Source: Cheiracanthium punctorium
Lineage: Eukaryota > Arthropoda > Arachnida > Araneae > Cheiracanthiidae
Direction: 5' to 3'
DNA: 64,000 nt
Assembly (NCBI GenBank): GCA_038373885.1
Contig: JAWZYV010013147.1
Span: 62,001 to 126,000 of the forward strand
The notes beneath the pieces are model-generated. The model made no database searches. It saw only the letters and a list, made by a program, of their open reading frames with translations, and had not been told where the DNA came from. Position 1 is the first letter of the stretch. Each line of letters begins with the position of its first letter. The translations under genes were made by a program, and so were the position numbers. Positions 59,192 through 64,000 of this stretch are shown piece by piece.

Positions 59192-61776
59192 TGTTTGACC
59201 TACAACATACTTAGAAATCAGGGTTCGCACTAGACCACGGGATTGCGCGATTCCCACAATGCCACATTAAATCCCACTCAAGAAAATAACAGTCGCGGGA
59301 AAAGCCCACATGCTGGGTTGTTCAATTTTGATGTAGCAGCAAAATATTTAATGGGATAAAGAATCAAAGATATCATTAAATTGTATTGTTATCAAAATCA
59401 TTTGTGTATTACATTGTTAATTTTGATATTTATAATCTGTTGAGCTCATTCTAGGCGGGGTCAGTGGGGTGCCACACCCCAATGCCCTTTAAAAAAAAAA
59501 AAATCGTTAGCTCCCCGATGATGAAAAACTAGACACACTCTTTTGCCGCAAAGTTTTTTTTTAATCTCTAAAAGTTTCTTTGACCCTTTTATTTGTTGAA
59601 CTGTTTTTTGTTTGCTCACACATAATGCGCTAATGATACATGATAAATGAAAGGGATGAATTTGCACAACTTTTATGATAATAGAACTCTCACGCCTTTT
59701 TTCCTTCTCTGGGAAGATGCGCTCGGGAGGCCCAGTCGGGGTAGTAGAGTAGCCGATCATGATGAGAAGGGGGGATGGAAATCAACTATGTAAAAATTCA
59801 TTCATCTATAATTTTTTTATTAATGGACCGATTTTTTTGAAATTTTGGGGATCACTTTGAAATGCAAAAATTGATTCAGAGTCTAAATTTTAAAAAGACA
59901 TCTTAATTTGTTCAAAAGTTAGAAATTTACTGTCAAAACATAATTTCCCCCCCCTTTCTTACTTTGTGGTTTTCTTTCTAAGCTAGATGGGGAGGGAAAG
60001 ATAGAATCGATGTTCTTATCTCCTTTCGGGCTATTTCAATATTGCCAGTTAAATAAGTGACCAGCTGATTGCTAATATCAACAGAATAGTTATTATGGCT
60101 GCATGATAATCCTGCAAAAAATTTTAGCTATTGTTGTCCATTTAAAAAAGTAAGAAATAAATGGAATTTGTAGTGGAATAGACATTGAATAACTGGAATA
60201 GGTATTTATACCATTATATAGGATTCTTTTGAACAGAAGTGTTATTAATATTTTCAAGTATTAACTATAATATTTAAATTGTTTGGACTATTCAATTAAT
60301 TCTTACAGAGACAAGTGAATATGAAAAATTAAATGAATTATTTTTATAGGTGTGATAACTTAAAAATTGAAAAAAAAAATTTAATGAAAATTTAAGTTTA
60401 GAACAACTTTACTTTATGAAGTGTTTCTTAATTGAGTTAAACTTTTAATGATGATTCTTGACAAAGTGATCCAATAAAGCTCTTATTAAAATCTTCTTCT
60501 TATGCAAAAGGTTTACTTAATTAAGCATTTTCTAGTCTGTTAGGTAAGTTTGGGAGATTATTTTTGCTATAAAAAGACGCCTTAAAAATCTTTAAAGAAA
60601 TATTCTTATTAATTAATTATTTATAATTTATTTTAATAAGTTAATTAGCAAAGTTACTTAAAAGTAATTTAACCATTTACATAACTTAGCTTTATCAACT
60701 TAATTAATTTTATCTAATTTTTAATAAAGACTAGTAATTAATTTATTAATAAAGATTACTAATGAATTATTATTAATTTATAAATCAATAAAGCATTGTT
60801 TTACTGAATTCTTCATAGTTTTTTTCCCGAAGTAGAAGTGCTTATAATCAGGATATGTAATGCTCTTTTTAAGAAACACAATGCTCTTTCAAAATAATGA
60901 TGCCCTTTTTTAAAAGCTTTGCACCCAGCCATTTTTCCTACCTAGAATGAGCTCTAATCTTAGACATTGTATTTTTGTAATGTTATTTTTTTTGGAAACA
61001 AACAAAATTCTTGTTCTCACTCAGATTTTTAAAAATCCCACTTAATTTTGGAGCCAGAGTGGGAGAATCTCACCCAATTTTTTCCCCTAGTGTAAACCCT
61101 GGAAATAATATCCTTTATGGATATAATACCCATTAATCAAATTCCGCATACAAATATAGATTTTTGACAAAAAACCTGCTAACCCTGATATTTATTTCAA
61201 CCACTGAAATATACCAAATTTTCAGCCTATGCTACATTTTTGATAGACTCTTGGCCTGCAGACTTTTATGAATTTATTGATGTGGCTCTGGAACATAAAA
61301 GGCTGAGACCTCTAGTCTATCATACTGCTGCACTAAAGCTCACATTTATTATTTTCTCCAAAAAGAACACTTTCTTTTTTCAAACCACCTAGTCCTCGGG
61401 ACCCAATTTTTAAGTGTTTTCATTATTCATAAATGGTACTGAAAGAGCGGAAAATTCAACAAGAGAATCAAAATAATCTTAATGGGCGTTTGGGATTTAC
61501 AAATTTAAGAAGCAGTGTAACCCCTGCTGTCTTCAGGTTTAAAGCGTAACTTTTATTTAGTACATCAATTTTACAGTTACAAGATCAGTTGATAAGTGTG
61601 TTATGACACTAAACTTCAAAGTTAAAAATGTATCAGAGAAAAGTAATACTAAATATGCAATATAAATACATAACTTAAATACTATGTAAACTGAAATATT
61701 CATAAAAAGAGAATTAATTACCCCTTGCATGAGATGAGGTTTGGATCCATAACGTTGCAATTTTCGTAGAGGATTC
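23418..61776 (-). CDS. BIN3: BIN3 (bridging integrator 3) N-BAR protein, nine of ten coding exons
   Basis: Nine exons on the minus strand join in phase: 61776-61722, 49067-49027, 45914-45853, 40699-40563, 35377-35337, 35249-35189, 35071-34991, 24253-24119 and 23564-23418. The product follows BIN3 throughout: NPLRK near the start, EEVVLEKH and LECSTKK in the first helix, TVIEPLKKF in the middle, KKREQAMQ, KLQEKEKTG, EGRIEYFQPCLEALIKAQ, and SLSIVGD at the end. The nine exons total 760 bp; with the 8-nt first exon (Met-x-Trp) inferred right of the window the protein would be 255 aa, against 253 in human. Known role: a membrane-curving BAR-domain protein, orthologue of fungal Hob3/Rvs161, linked to Cdc42 and F-actin. 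No frame damage is seen. Introns range from 87 bp to 12.7 kb. The gene converges on SERAC1. Confidence 0.93.
24119..24253 (-). CDS. BIN3: BIN3 exon 9 (IEYFQP segment)
   Basis: 135 bp, phase 0 at both ends, acceptor TTAACAG, donor CACAG|GTATTT. It encodes 45 residues including EEDFRSQDRIL and GRIEYFQPCLEALIKAQ, matching RLDYFQPSFESLIRAQ. A 5-kb transposon is inserted only 219 bp upstream in the preceding intron. Confidence 0.94.
25330..25577. mobile_element. MITE nested in long-TIR transposon 2, 248 bp
   Basis: Inverted ends GAAGGGTCCACGGGAAGAAC and GAAGGGTCCACGGTAAGAAC with ATAT on both sides, a 4-bp duplication as in the two large elements. Just beyond, at about 25590-25658, a 38-bp segment containing GGTTGCATACTACTGG is tandemly doubled. 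Confidence 0.72.
26350..28302 (+). pseudogene. Decayed ORF of long-TIR transposon 2
   Basis: ATG at 26350 opens MSEYHSSERIKCVDYFKRHK, with stops at 26452 and later. A CYSCV-containing segment follows near 26522. Positions 26779-26990 encode NEKLQLLTLLPKSLSKTEIK and LSAVSKYLIDKSRKLRKEKG. After an inserted pogo-type fragment, 27958-28302 is an open C-terminal module: DFVGCIYEDNWWMGQI, VSFMHPHGPAKGFQW, and a final ELKRIEHIF before TAA. It parallels the module order in the element at 4576-8154. The conserved central block (EWNFFASAHGK in the other element) was not found. Confidence 0.62.
27363..27562 (-). mobile_element. Pogo/Tigger end fragment
   Basis: The reverse strand starts CAGTCAAGAACCAAAAATCC after a TA and continues with further ATCCGC-type motifs. 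An acidic DSDDDDENFGNNN tail is encoded on the minus strand, like the C-termini of Tigger transposases. The other end is not visible. Confidence 0.5.
29661..30015 (-). repeat. Two direct copies of a tRNA-like SINE fragment
   Basis: Copies at 29661-29750 and 29922-30010 share TTAGGCAAGTTGGAGTG and CCAGAGCTGGGGGTC. On the reverse strand copy 1 has A box TAGCTCAGTGG (29751-29738 region) and B box GGGTTCGACCC (29733-29723), closer together than in a real tRNA. Copy 2 keeps a mutated B box. Not functional tRNAs. Confidence 0.6.
30016..31397. other. BIN3 intron, nothing recognised
   Basis: AT-rich intron sequence with a short TA-rich patch near 30296-30322. No element ends or coding similarity seen. 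Confidence 0.5.
31398..31561. mobile_element. hAT-type MITE, 164 bp
   Basis: Ends CAGGAGCGTAGCAA and (reverse) CAGTGGCGTTGGAA, flanked by CTTATCGC (31390-31397) and CTTATCAC (31562-31569), an 8-bp target duplication with one change. Confidence 0.65.
32140..34419. mobile_element. CAGGGTT-ended element, 2280 bp, 5-bp duplication
   Basis: Ends CAGGGTTCATATTCAT and CAGGGTTCATATGGTC read inward, flanked by TAGTA on both sides (32135-32139, 34420-34424). AAGGAC motifs recur near each end. It contains the 307-bp direct duplication with SINE-like segments. No transposase recognised. Confidence 0.65.
32556..33165 (+). repeat. 307-bp tandem duplication carrying a tRNA-like SINE segment
   Basis: GTCAAGTAAAACCAAGAAAA starts at 32556 and again at 32863, and the two copies stay nearly identical to the CCTTCATAGGGGG motif. 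Each has a B-box-like GTTCAACTCCCGG (32787 and 33097) after CCGAGTTGTATGGTGGATAA. Copy 2 is followed by further SINE-like sequence to about 33270. Confidence 0.8.
34425..34990. other. BIN3 intron, nothing recognised
   Basis: AT-rich intron up to the donor of exon 8. No element seen. Confidence 0.5.
34991..35071 (-). CDS. BIN3: BIN3 exon 8 (KLQEKEKTG)
   Basis: 81 bp, acceptor GTTTTAG, donor GCA|GTATGT, phase 0 at both ends. It encodes 27 residues including KVQKLQEKEKTG, matching KVEKYEEKEKTG of human BIN3. Confidence 0.93.
35189..35249 (-). CDS. BIN3: BIN3 exon 7
   Basis: 61 bp, acceptor TTGATAG, donor CAG|GTGTGA. After one base completing Lys it encodes FQGVFSDTRGALKKREQAMQ, matching FGSVFPS...VKRREQALQ. 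It lies 87 bp from the previous exon. Confidence 0.92.
35337..35377 (-). CDS. BIN3: BIN3 micro-exon 6 (TVIEPLKK)
   Basis: 41 bp, acceptor TTTGTAG, donor AAAAA|GTAACT. It encodes VLILMRTVIEPLKK; TVIEPLKKF is one of the best-conserved BIN3 stretches. Too short for ORF callers; found from phase and homology. Confidence 0.92.
36611..37391. mobile_element. CAGGG-ended element, 781 bp, with a paralogous empty site
   Basis: Ends CAGGGTTCCCACAC and CAGGGTTCATACAC with subterminal TCCAGGAGTTTTTAAGGA repeats. AATAAT flanks both sides (36605-36610 and 37392-37397). A nearby duplicate of the flanking sequence (about 38246-38382) lacks the insert, which proves the boundaries. No coding sequence; likely non-autonomous hAT. 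Confidence 0.83.
37782..37862. repeat. Adjacent (GA)n and (TA)n microsatellites
   Basis: GA dinucleotides at 37782-37808 and TA dinucleotides at about 37818-37862. Confidence 0.95.
38246..38382 (+). repeat. Duplicate of the 36611 insertion locus (empty site)
   Basis: AAAAACAGTCTGAAAGAATA and the following stretch to TATTGATGATACACA match 36589-36610 joined to 37398-37506, without the 781-bp element. Confidence 0.88.
38383..40562. other. BIN3 intron, nothing recognised
   Basis: AT-rich sequence up to the donor of exon 5. A GGGGGGGGGG tract and a GACTACGCCCC motif at 40422-40460 resemble one end of a hAT-type MITE, but no partner end was found. Confidence 0.45.
40563..40699 (-). CDS. BIN3: BIN3 exon 5
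   Basis: 137 bp, acceptor AATGTAG, donor ATG|GTAAAA. It encodes VKVSEKKMTDDL through GVYSDDM and corresponds to the SAVKISLDLL...DAFNQE part of the BAR domain. It ends in phase 0. Confidence 0.9.
40700..42037. other. BIN3 intron, nothing recognised
   Basis: AT- and T-rich sequence. The overlapping open frames at 40855-41143 encode low-complexity Phe/Ser-rich peptides from T-tracts and are not gene-like. Confidence 0.5.
42038..42300. mobile_element. MITE with GAGATGGACCA termini
   Basis: The right end read inward is CAGGATACTCCGGGTGAGATGG followed by ACCATATG. The left end has the same motif in eroded form (TCTGGGAGAGATGGACCACATG). The GATGGACCAC motif is common in pogo/jerky-type ends of arthropods. 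A jerky transposase pseudogene lies next to it. Confidence 0.5.
42480..44240 (-). pseudogene. Jerky/Tigger-like (pogo superfamily) transposase pseudogene
   Basis: Minus-strand pieces in order: GFTPCRNSVRSMAYKLAEKL (about 43900), FNKEAKKADYNWLQSFL, then 43753-43559 with VAQAKGMNKQSVLDYF and IFNMDETSLHLNNKPGEVG, the first DDE block of jerky-type transposases. After a broken middle, 43113-42928 has WVKLANARNGINGF and ACRIIPYDPVVIPYYAYL, the C-terminal FRACGIYP-like block, followed by an acidic tail near 42500. Stops and shifts throughout. Confidence 0.75.
44268..44370 (+). repeat. Minisatellite, about 32-bp unit, 3+ copies
   Basis: Units starting CCCTT at 44268, 44300, 44331 and a partial one at 44362 share AAAATxCAATxGATTAAAA. 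Confidence 0.8.
45020..45126 (-). mobile_element. Orphan CAGGGTTT-type element end
   Basis: The reverse strand starts CAGGGTTTCTACAGACCTGG and has repeated GTCAGGGAAAATCAGGAAAA motifs, typical of a hAT-type terminus. No partner end was identified. Confidence 0.4.
45130..45170. repeat. (TA)n microsatellite
   Basis: TA dinucleotides with one interruption. Confidence 0.9.
45357..45406. repeat. 50-bp hairpin
   Basis: TTTCAGTAAAAAGTGTATTT and its reverse complement (one mismatch) surround a TATG loop. Confidence 0.8.
45853..45914 (-). CDS. BIN3: BIN3 exon 4
   Basis: 62 bp, acceptor CTTGCAG, donor TTG|GTAAGC. It encodes LECSTKKVVKDAKKYEDLIL and leaves one base of an Asp codon completed by the next exon. 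Confidence 0.9.
46205..46680 (-). repeat. LTR-like repeat, copy 1 (minus orientation)
   Basis: The reverse strand starts near AATCAAAAGCCCGCTAAAA, carries a TTAATAAAAGGGCTAA promoter-like box, then a GCAGCCCGGGAGAGAAACTT block, then CCACTCCAATGTCGCG, and ends near TTTATATTACATA. It is the inverted partner of 47662-48205. Confidence 0.65.
47662..48205 (+). repeat. LTR-like repeat, copy 2 (plus orientation)
   Basis: The same blocks as copy 1 in the opposite orientation, with an extra segment around 47965-48060 absent or diverged in copy 1. Less than 1 kb separates the copies; no protein domain is recognised between them. The family is not identified. Confidence 0.65.
48633..48826. mobile_element. 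hAT-type MITE, 194 bp
   Basis: Ends CAGTGGCATATGCAAA and CAGTGGCGTATGCAAA read inward. The 8-bp flanks CACATGGC and CATATAAC differ by three transitions, a plausible decayed duplication. Poly-G and poly-C stretches lie inside. Confidence 0.6.
49027..49067 (-). CDS. BIN3: BIN3 micro-exon 3 (start of BAR helix 1)
   Basis: A 41-bp exon between acceptor CATTCAG and donor CCA|GTAAGT. It encodes EEVVLEKHVLKLDQ, with the Gln codon split into the next exon. It matches the VERDFEREYGKLQQLEEQ region of BIN3. Confidence 0.88.
49379..50330 (+). repeat. Dispersed repeat, copy A
   Basis: Begins with a pogo-like CAGTAGAAGACACAAAATCT end. From about 49520 it shares blocks with 62500-63000: TGTTTACA.., TGACTGGTAACCATAAAGA, a GTAAGTG..TTT.AATGAATCTTT stretch, then AGCTGTACAACTAGGTTGCT. 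A T-rich and A24 stretch follow at 50390-50490. Confidence 0.55.
51075..51597. mobile_element. CAGGGTT-type element, 523 bp, 5-bp duplication
   Basis: Ends CAGTGTTTTCACTA and CAGGGTTTTCATTA read inward, TTACC on both sides (51070-51074, 51598-51602). Subterminal CTCACCCATTTTTT blocks resemble those inside the 59219-61101 element. Confidence 0.68.
51603..53038 (+). mobile_element. Helitron-like non-autonomous element with about 8 internal tandem units
   Basis: The 3' end has a perfect hairpin (ACCCGTC-AAC-GACGGGT, 53011-53027) then TACTTCAGCTAG at 53038 followed by T, as in Helitrons. The interior holds about eight diverged units of 130-160 bp starting GCATCACGTAAAAATGACTG at about 51768, 51926, 52087, 52229, 52384, 52535, 52665 and 52815. 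TATATCTATATAAATAAAAT marks the 5' side. No Rep/helicase. Confidence 0.72.
53040..54238. other. BIN3 intron, nothing firmly recognised
   Basis: A less AT-rich block at 53420-53590 has a 60-codon minus-strand frame (SGRDLCVTLYQELADIASSL) that I do not recognise. Otherwise plain intron. Confidence 0.4.
54239..56175 (-). mobile_element. Helitron-like element, minus orientation, 3' end at 54239
   Basis: The reverse strand ends ACGGGTACTTCAGCTAG with a CCCGT/ACGGG hairpin (54251-54267). Tandem units of about 120-150 bp from 54310 to 55100 share AGCAAAATGGATA and ATCTAGTGGCAAGTTA. The far end is uncertain; a (CAAA)n tract at 56128-56148 followed by TTTTTATTTATGAGG may be near it. Confidence 0.65.
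56176..57724. other. BIN3 intron, nothing recognised
   Basis: AT-rich, no element ends or coding similarity seen. Confidence 0.5.
58066..58137 (-). repeat. tRNA-like pseudogene or SINE head
   Basis: The reverse strand has TGGTCTAGGGGCAG (A-box-like) and GGTTCGGGCCC (B box) at normal tRNA spacing, with a TGTAA around the anticodon position. The acceptor stem does not pair, so not a functional tRNA. Confidence 0.5.
58615..58659. repeat. G-rich hairpin
   Basis: TGGGAGGGGGCAAGGGGGGG pairs with CCCCCCTGCCCCCTCCCA around a short ATACCA loop. Confidence 0.8.
58700..58999 (-). CDS. Unrecognised 99-codon reading frame inside the 57725-59020 element
   Basis: ATG at 58999 opens 99 codons with mixed composition (HRLVEFSHRQVHFCLSAID, then RRWETEKQYLIRNCSSIV), unlike the low-complexity frames around it, ending ILNNS. 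I see no known motif, no signal peptide and no metal-binding pattern. It may be an exon or remnant of the element's own protein, or chance. Confidence 0.2.
   Translation of the reverse strand: MFSAWSFTSLTHRLVEFSHRQVHFCLSAIDEFLFMDRSDLDEQFRRWETEKQYLIRNCSSIVNGPCRCTQWFTLYPNSYKYLRNLDVPLLNLREILNNS
59219..61101. mobile_element. CAGGGTT-type element, 1.9 kb, 5-bp duplication
   Basis: Ends CAGGGTTCGCACTAG and CAGGGTTTACACTAG read inward; GAAAT on both sides (59214-59218, 61102-61106). Subterminal CCCACTTAAT and CTCACCCAATTTTTT blocks match the 51075-51597 element. Another element is nested at 59442-60954. Confidence 0.7.
59442..60954. mobile_element. Unclassified nested element with GAGCTCATTCTAGG ends
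   Basis: Exact 14-bp inverted ends GAGCTCATTCTAGG. Flanks TAATCTGTT (left) and TAATCTTAG (right) share their first six bases, a possible decayed 9-bp duplication. The interior is AT-rich with no recognised domain; it is nested in the 59219-61101 element. Confidence 0.5.
61722..61776 (-). CDS. BIN3: BIN3 coding exon 2 (NPLRK segment)
   Basis: Acceptor ATATAG (reverse strand) precedes 61776 and donor GGG|GTAATT follows 61722. One base completes the Trp codon of the expected M-S-W start; the rest encodes NPLRKLQRYGSKPHLMQG. The 55-bp length leaves phase 0 for the next exon. Confidence 0.88.
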
Positions 61777-62224
61777 CTATATTAAATAAAATTTAATTTA
61801 ATACAGAGAAAATGATATTTCTTAAACGAACATTTTGTTATTAAAAATTACATCTTACTAGGTGAGGACACATACTTTGAATCCCAAAATCTAATAAATT
61901 TATTGAAAAATGTAGGTCATAAAATATACATTCACAGATGCAGAAAAAAAAAAAAAAAAACACAAGATCCAATATACAGGTAAAATCTTGCATTCTGTGC
62001 GAGTCTAAAATTGGTTGTTTGCAGGGCTTAATTTCGAGCAAAGGAAGTACCGAAGCCCTAATATTCTTGAGCTTATGCTCATATACAGCGGCATACTGCA
62101 AGTCCGAGCTACCCCTTCAGTACGGGGTAGGTAGAACATTCAATTAAAATAATAATTCAAATATTTTCCCGTGTAATGGTATTTGACATACTTTTATTAT
62201 TTCCTGGCACAGTTGTTATATCAC

Positions 62225-62470
62225 TGAAAATGGTAGACGGCCGAAATGTGAAGGTCCCGGGTTCGGGTTCCATCGCGCAGCTGTCAATTTAATGGTCTGG
62301 AGTTTTGGTAGGTTTTCTCCAGATTTAACATAAATATGTGTTAGAACCCCTTAGAAAATAATCAAGTAATTTTTATGGTGTTATTTTACATTTTATTATT
62401 TTATTTTACCTTTAGAAAGTCCTCCTACCAAAGCATCCCCCATCCTTCACAGATCGCCCTAGCGTAGCGT
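62225..62470 (+). mobile_element. tRNA-derived SINE with an internal insertion
   Basis: A B-box-like GGGTTCGGGTTCC at 62261-62273 is followed by TCTGGAGTTTTGGTAGG, TTTTCTCC, CATAAATATGTGTTAGAACC and CCTTAGAAA, matching 1846-1995. An AT-rich segment of about 64 bp separates two TTAGAAA copies (about 62351 and 62413); the body then resumes with GTCCTCC. Confidence 0.65.
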
Positions 62471-62499
62471 TGCCATAATCACACAAATAAATGGACTAT

Positions 62500-63300
62500 A
62501 TTCCGTATACGGTGCTTTGTTTACATGTCAATGGTTTGTTTACAAATCATTGGCGAACAATCTGACGCGAGAGTGAGCGATGCACCGCCAACTGCCGGTG
62601 GTAGTTGTGACTGGCAACCATAAAGAATACGTGTTTCGTCAGGTTTGGGAATTTGAAATTGTTTGCGTTATTGATGGAAGGGAATGAAATGTGTTATGTT
62701 AATATAAGAAAAGAATTTGTGGGTGTTTGTTAGAAATATAGTACGTTATAAACCGGTGGGTGTTGGGGACATTTCTGAGCGGTTATTTACCAAAAAAATA
62801 GAGGTAAGTGTTCTTTTTTAACGAATCTTTCGATGTTTAAGGTTTTTAATGTGAATTTTAAATTGATATTTGAAGTGTTTATGTTTTCGTAAGTGCTATT
62901 CTAATCATACTGACTTTATAAGAGGTGTACAACTAGGTTGTTTAATCCACCGATGTTTTTTTGAGTTGAAAACGGGCCAGTGTTTGCCCAGTTTACATTA
63001 GCTGTACAACTAGGTTGCTTAGTTCACTGTTGTTGTTTTTTTTTAGTTAAAAACGGTCCACTGGTTGCGTAGTTTACATAGCTGTACAACTAGGTTGCTG
63101 AATCCACTGAGGTTTTTTTAGTTAAAAACGGACCACTGGTTGCCTAGTTTAGATAGCTGTACAACTAGGTTGCTGAATCCACTGAGGTTTTTTTAGTTAA
63201 AAACAGACCACTGGTTGCCTAGTTTAGATAGCTGTACAACTAGGTTGCTGAATCCACTGGGGTTTTTTTAGTTAAAAACGGACCACTGGTTGCCTAGAAT
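62500..63300 (+). repeat. Dispersed repeat copy B with five tandem units
   Basis: Shares blocks with 49520-50290 (TGACTGGCAACCATAAAGA, ACGAATCTTTCGATGTTTAA, GCTGTACAACTAGGTTGCT). Units of 75-80 bp starting GTACAACTAGGTTG are at 62927, 63004, 63084, 63159 and 63234; copy A has only diverged traces of this array. Confidence 0.7.
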
Positions 63301-63305
63301 GACTA

Positions 63306-63371
63306 GTAAACATGGCGACAGTCGCTGGAGCTTGGCGGTCGCCAAGCTCCAGCAACTGTCGCCATGTTTAC
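63306..63371. repeat. 66-bp near-perfect palindrome, GC-rich
   Basis: GTAAACATGGCGACAGTCGC continues through GGAGCTTGGCG to the centre and is mirrored with one internal mismatch. It directly follows the five-unit array. It is markedly richer in G and C than its surroundings. Confidence 0.9.
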
Positions 63372-63839
63372 ATGGGGTGGGCACCGGCTTGTATGATTTT
63401 ACCAAATAAATATTTCACAAAACGGTTAATAATAATAAATGATCTGAAATTAGCATGAAGAAATATGAACAATATACAGTAGAAGACCCAAAATCTGCAA
63501 ATTGGGAGAAGACCTTGTGCAGATTTTAGATTTTTGCACGTTTTGCGGCATAACATGTAAAGTAATTTTATTTTCTCCTAAATAAAAGAAATAAAGTAAA
63601 AAAACTGTTACAGTAATGTAGAAGAGATTGAAATACTTAATAAAAACAAGTGATAGAAATAATGTCATAATTTTTAACACAAGAAGAAACAAAGAAATTT
63701 ACATACCATAATTATGAAGACAAGGAAATTCAAGAAAATTCAAATTACTTAGAAAATGTTAAACATTTGTTGAACAATTGCTTATTAAAAATGTGGCATT
63801 TGGTATGATGTAATTTGAGTTTCTTTTTAAATACACATA

Positions 63840-64000
63840 CCTGTGTGTTAATTAAAAATATTCCACAGAGCTAATAAATCAGGAGCTTCCTCTTTTTCTT
63901 TGAGATTCATATTAAAAACCTTAAACATTGCAAAGATTCGTTAAAAAAAAAGTACTTACCTTTATTTTATTTTTTTTGTTAAATTAACCACTCAGAAATA
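63840..64000 (-). repeat. Partial copy of the 62500 repeat, inverted
   Basis: The reverse strand has CTGAGTGGTTA, AGGTAAGTACT and TTTTAACGAATCTTTGCAAT, TTTAAGGTTTTTAAT, matching 62770-62860. It runs off the window edge, so it is not BIN3 exon 1 even though a GTAAGT is present. Confidence 0.6.

Noticed and set aside
61938..62147. 69-codon plus-strand frame opening with a Lys run
   Set aside because: The start is an A-tract; no similarity or splice context.
63840..63960. Candidate BIN3 first exon beside a GTAAGT on the minus strand
   Set aside because: The sequence matches the dispersed repeat at 62770-62860, and no ATGNNNTG|GT is present.
1..64000. CRISPR arrays, operons, bacterial promoters or prophage
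   Set aside because: None seen; spliced exons and element types show eukaryotic nuclear DNA. The tandem repeats lack the short regular repeat-spacer pattern.

Overview
The window is AT-rich eukaryotic DNA that looks like an arthropod genome, possibly a chelicerate. The evidence is GT-AG introns of 3-13 kb, many arthropod-type DNA transposons, Helitron-like elements and tRNA- or 5S-derived SINEs, and coding exons that are small islands. There are no operons, prokaryotic features or CRISPR arrays. The taxon is an inference.

Two conserved host genes converge here. On the + strand, the last three coding exons of a SERAC1-like lipase-type gene lie at 499-687, 9000-9140 and 17158-17360. They carry the C-terminal half of the alpha/beta-hydrolase, the catalytic-type His and the stop; the nucleophile exon lies left of the window. 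On the - strand, nine coding exons between 61776 and 23418 rebuild almost all of a BIN3 (bridging integrator 3, N-BAR) orthologue. Only the first three codons (8 nt) are missing, presumably in an exon right of the window. All junctions are GT-AG and phase-consistent, and the reconstructed protein is about 255 aa, close to the 253 aa of human BIN3. About 6 kb separates the two 3' ends.

Nearly everything else is mobile DNA. SERAC1 introns hold a 5S-derived SINE-like copy, a TTAA-flanked piggyBac-like element (2459-3199), a long-TIR transposon (4576-8154), a palindromic MITE, a 7-kb hAT element (9443-16498) containing a Tc1-like element (11320-12550) and a pogo-type MITE. The intergenic region holds a Helitron-like relic and a Tc1 fragment. 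BIN3 introns hold a second long-TIR transposon (24472-29514), several CAGGGTT-ended elements with 5- or 6-bp target duplications, a jerky/pogo transposase pseudogene, an inverted pair of LTR-like repeats, two Helitron-like arrays and nested unclassified elements.

The most notable observation is the pair of long-TIR transposons. They have roughly 0.85- and 1.1-kb inverted arms, 4-bp target duplications and related termini, and both carry remnants of the same protein family, which I cannot name with certainty. In one of them the C-terminal coding module lies inside the inverted arm and is therefore present twice. A second useful observation is a natural empty site, in a nearby duplicated segment, for the 781-bp CAGGG element at 36611-37391.
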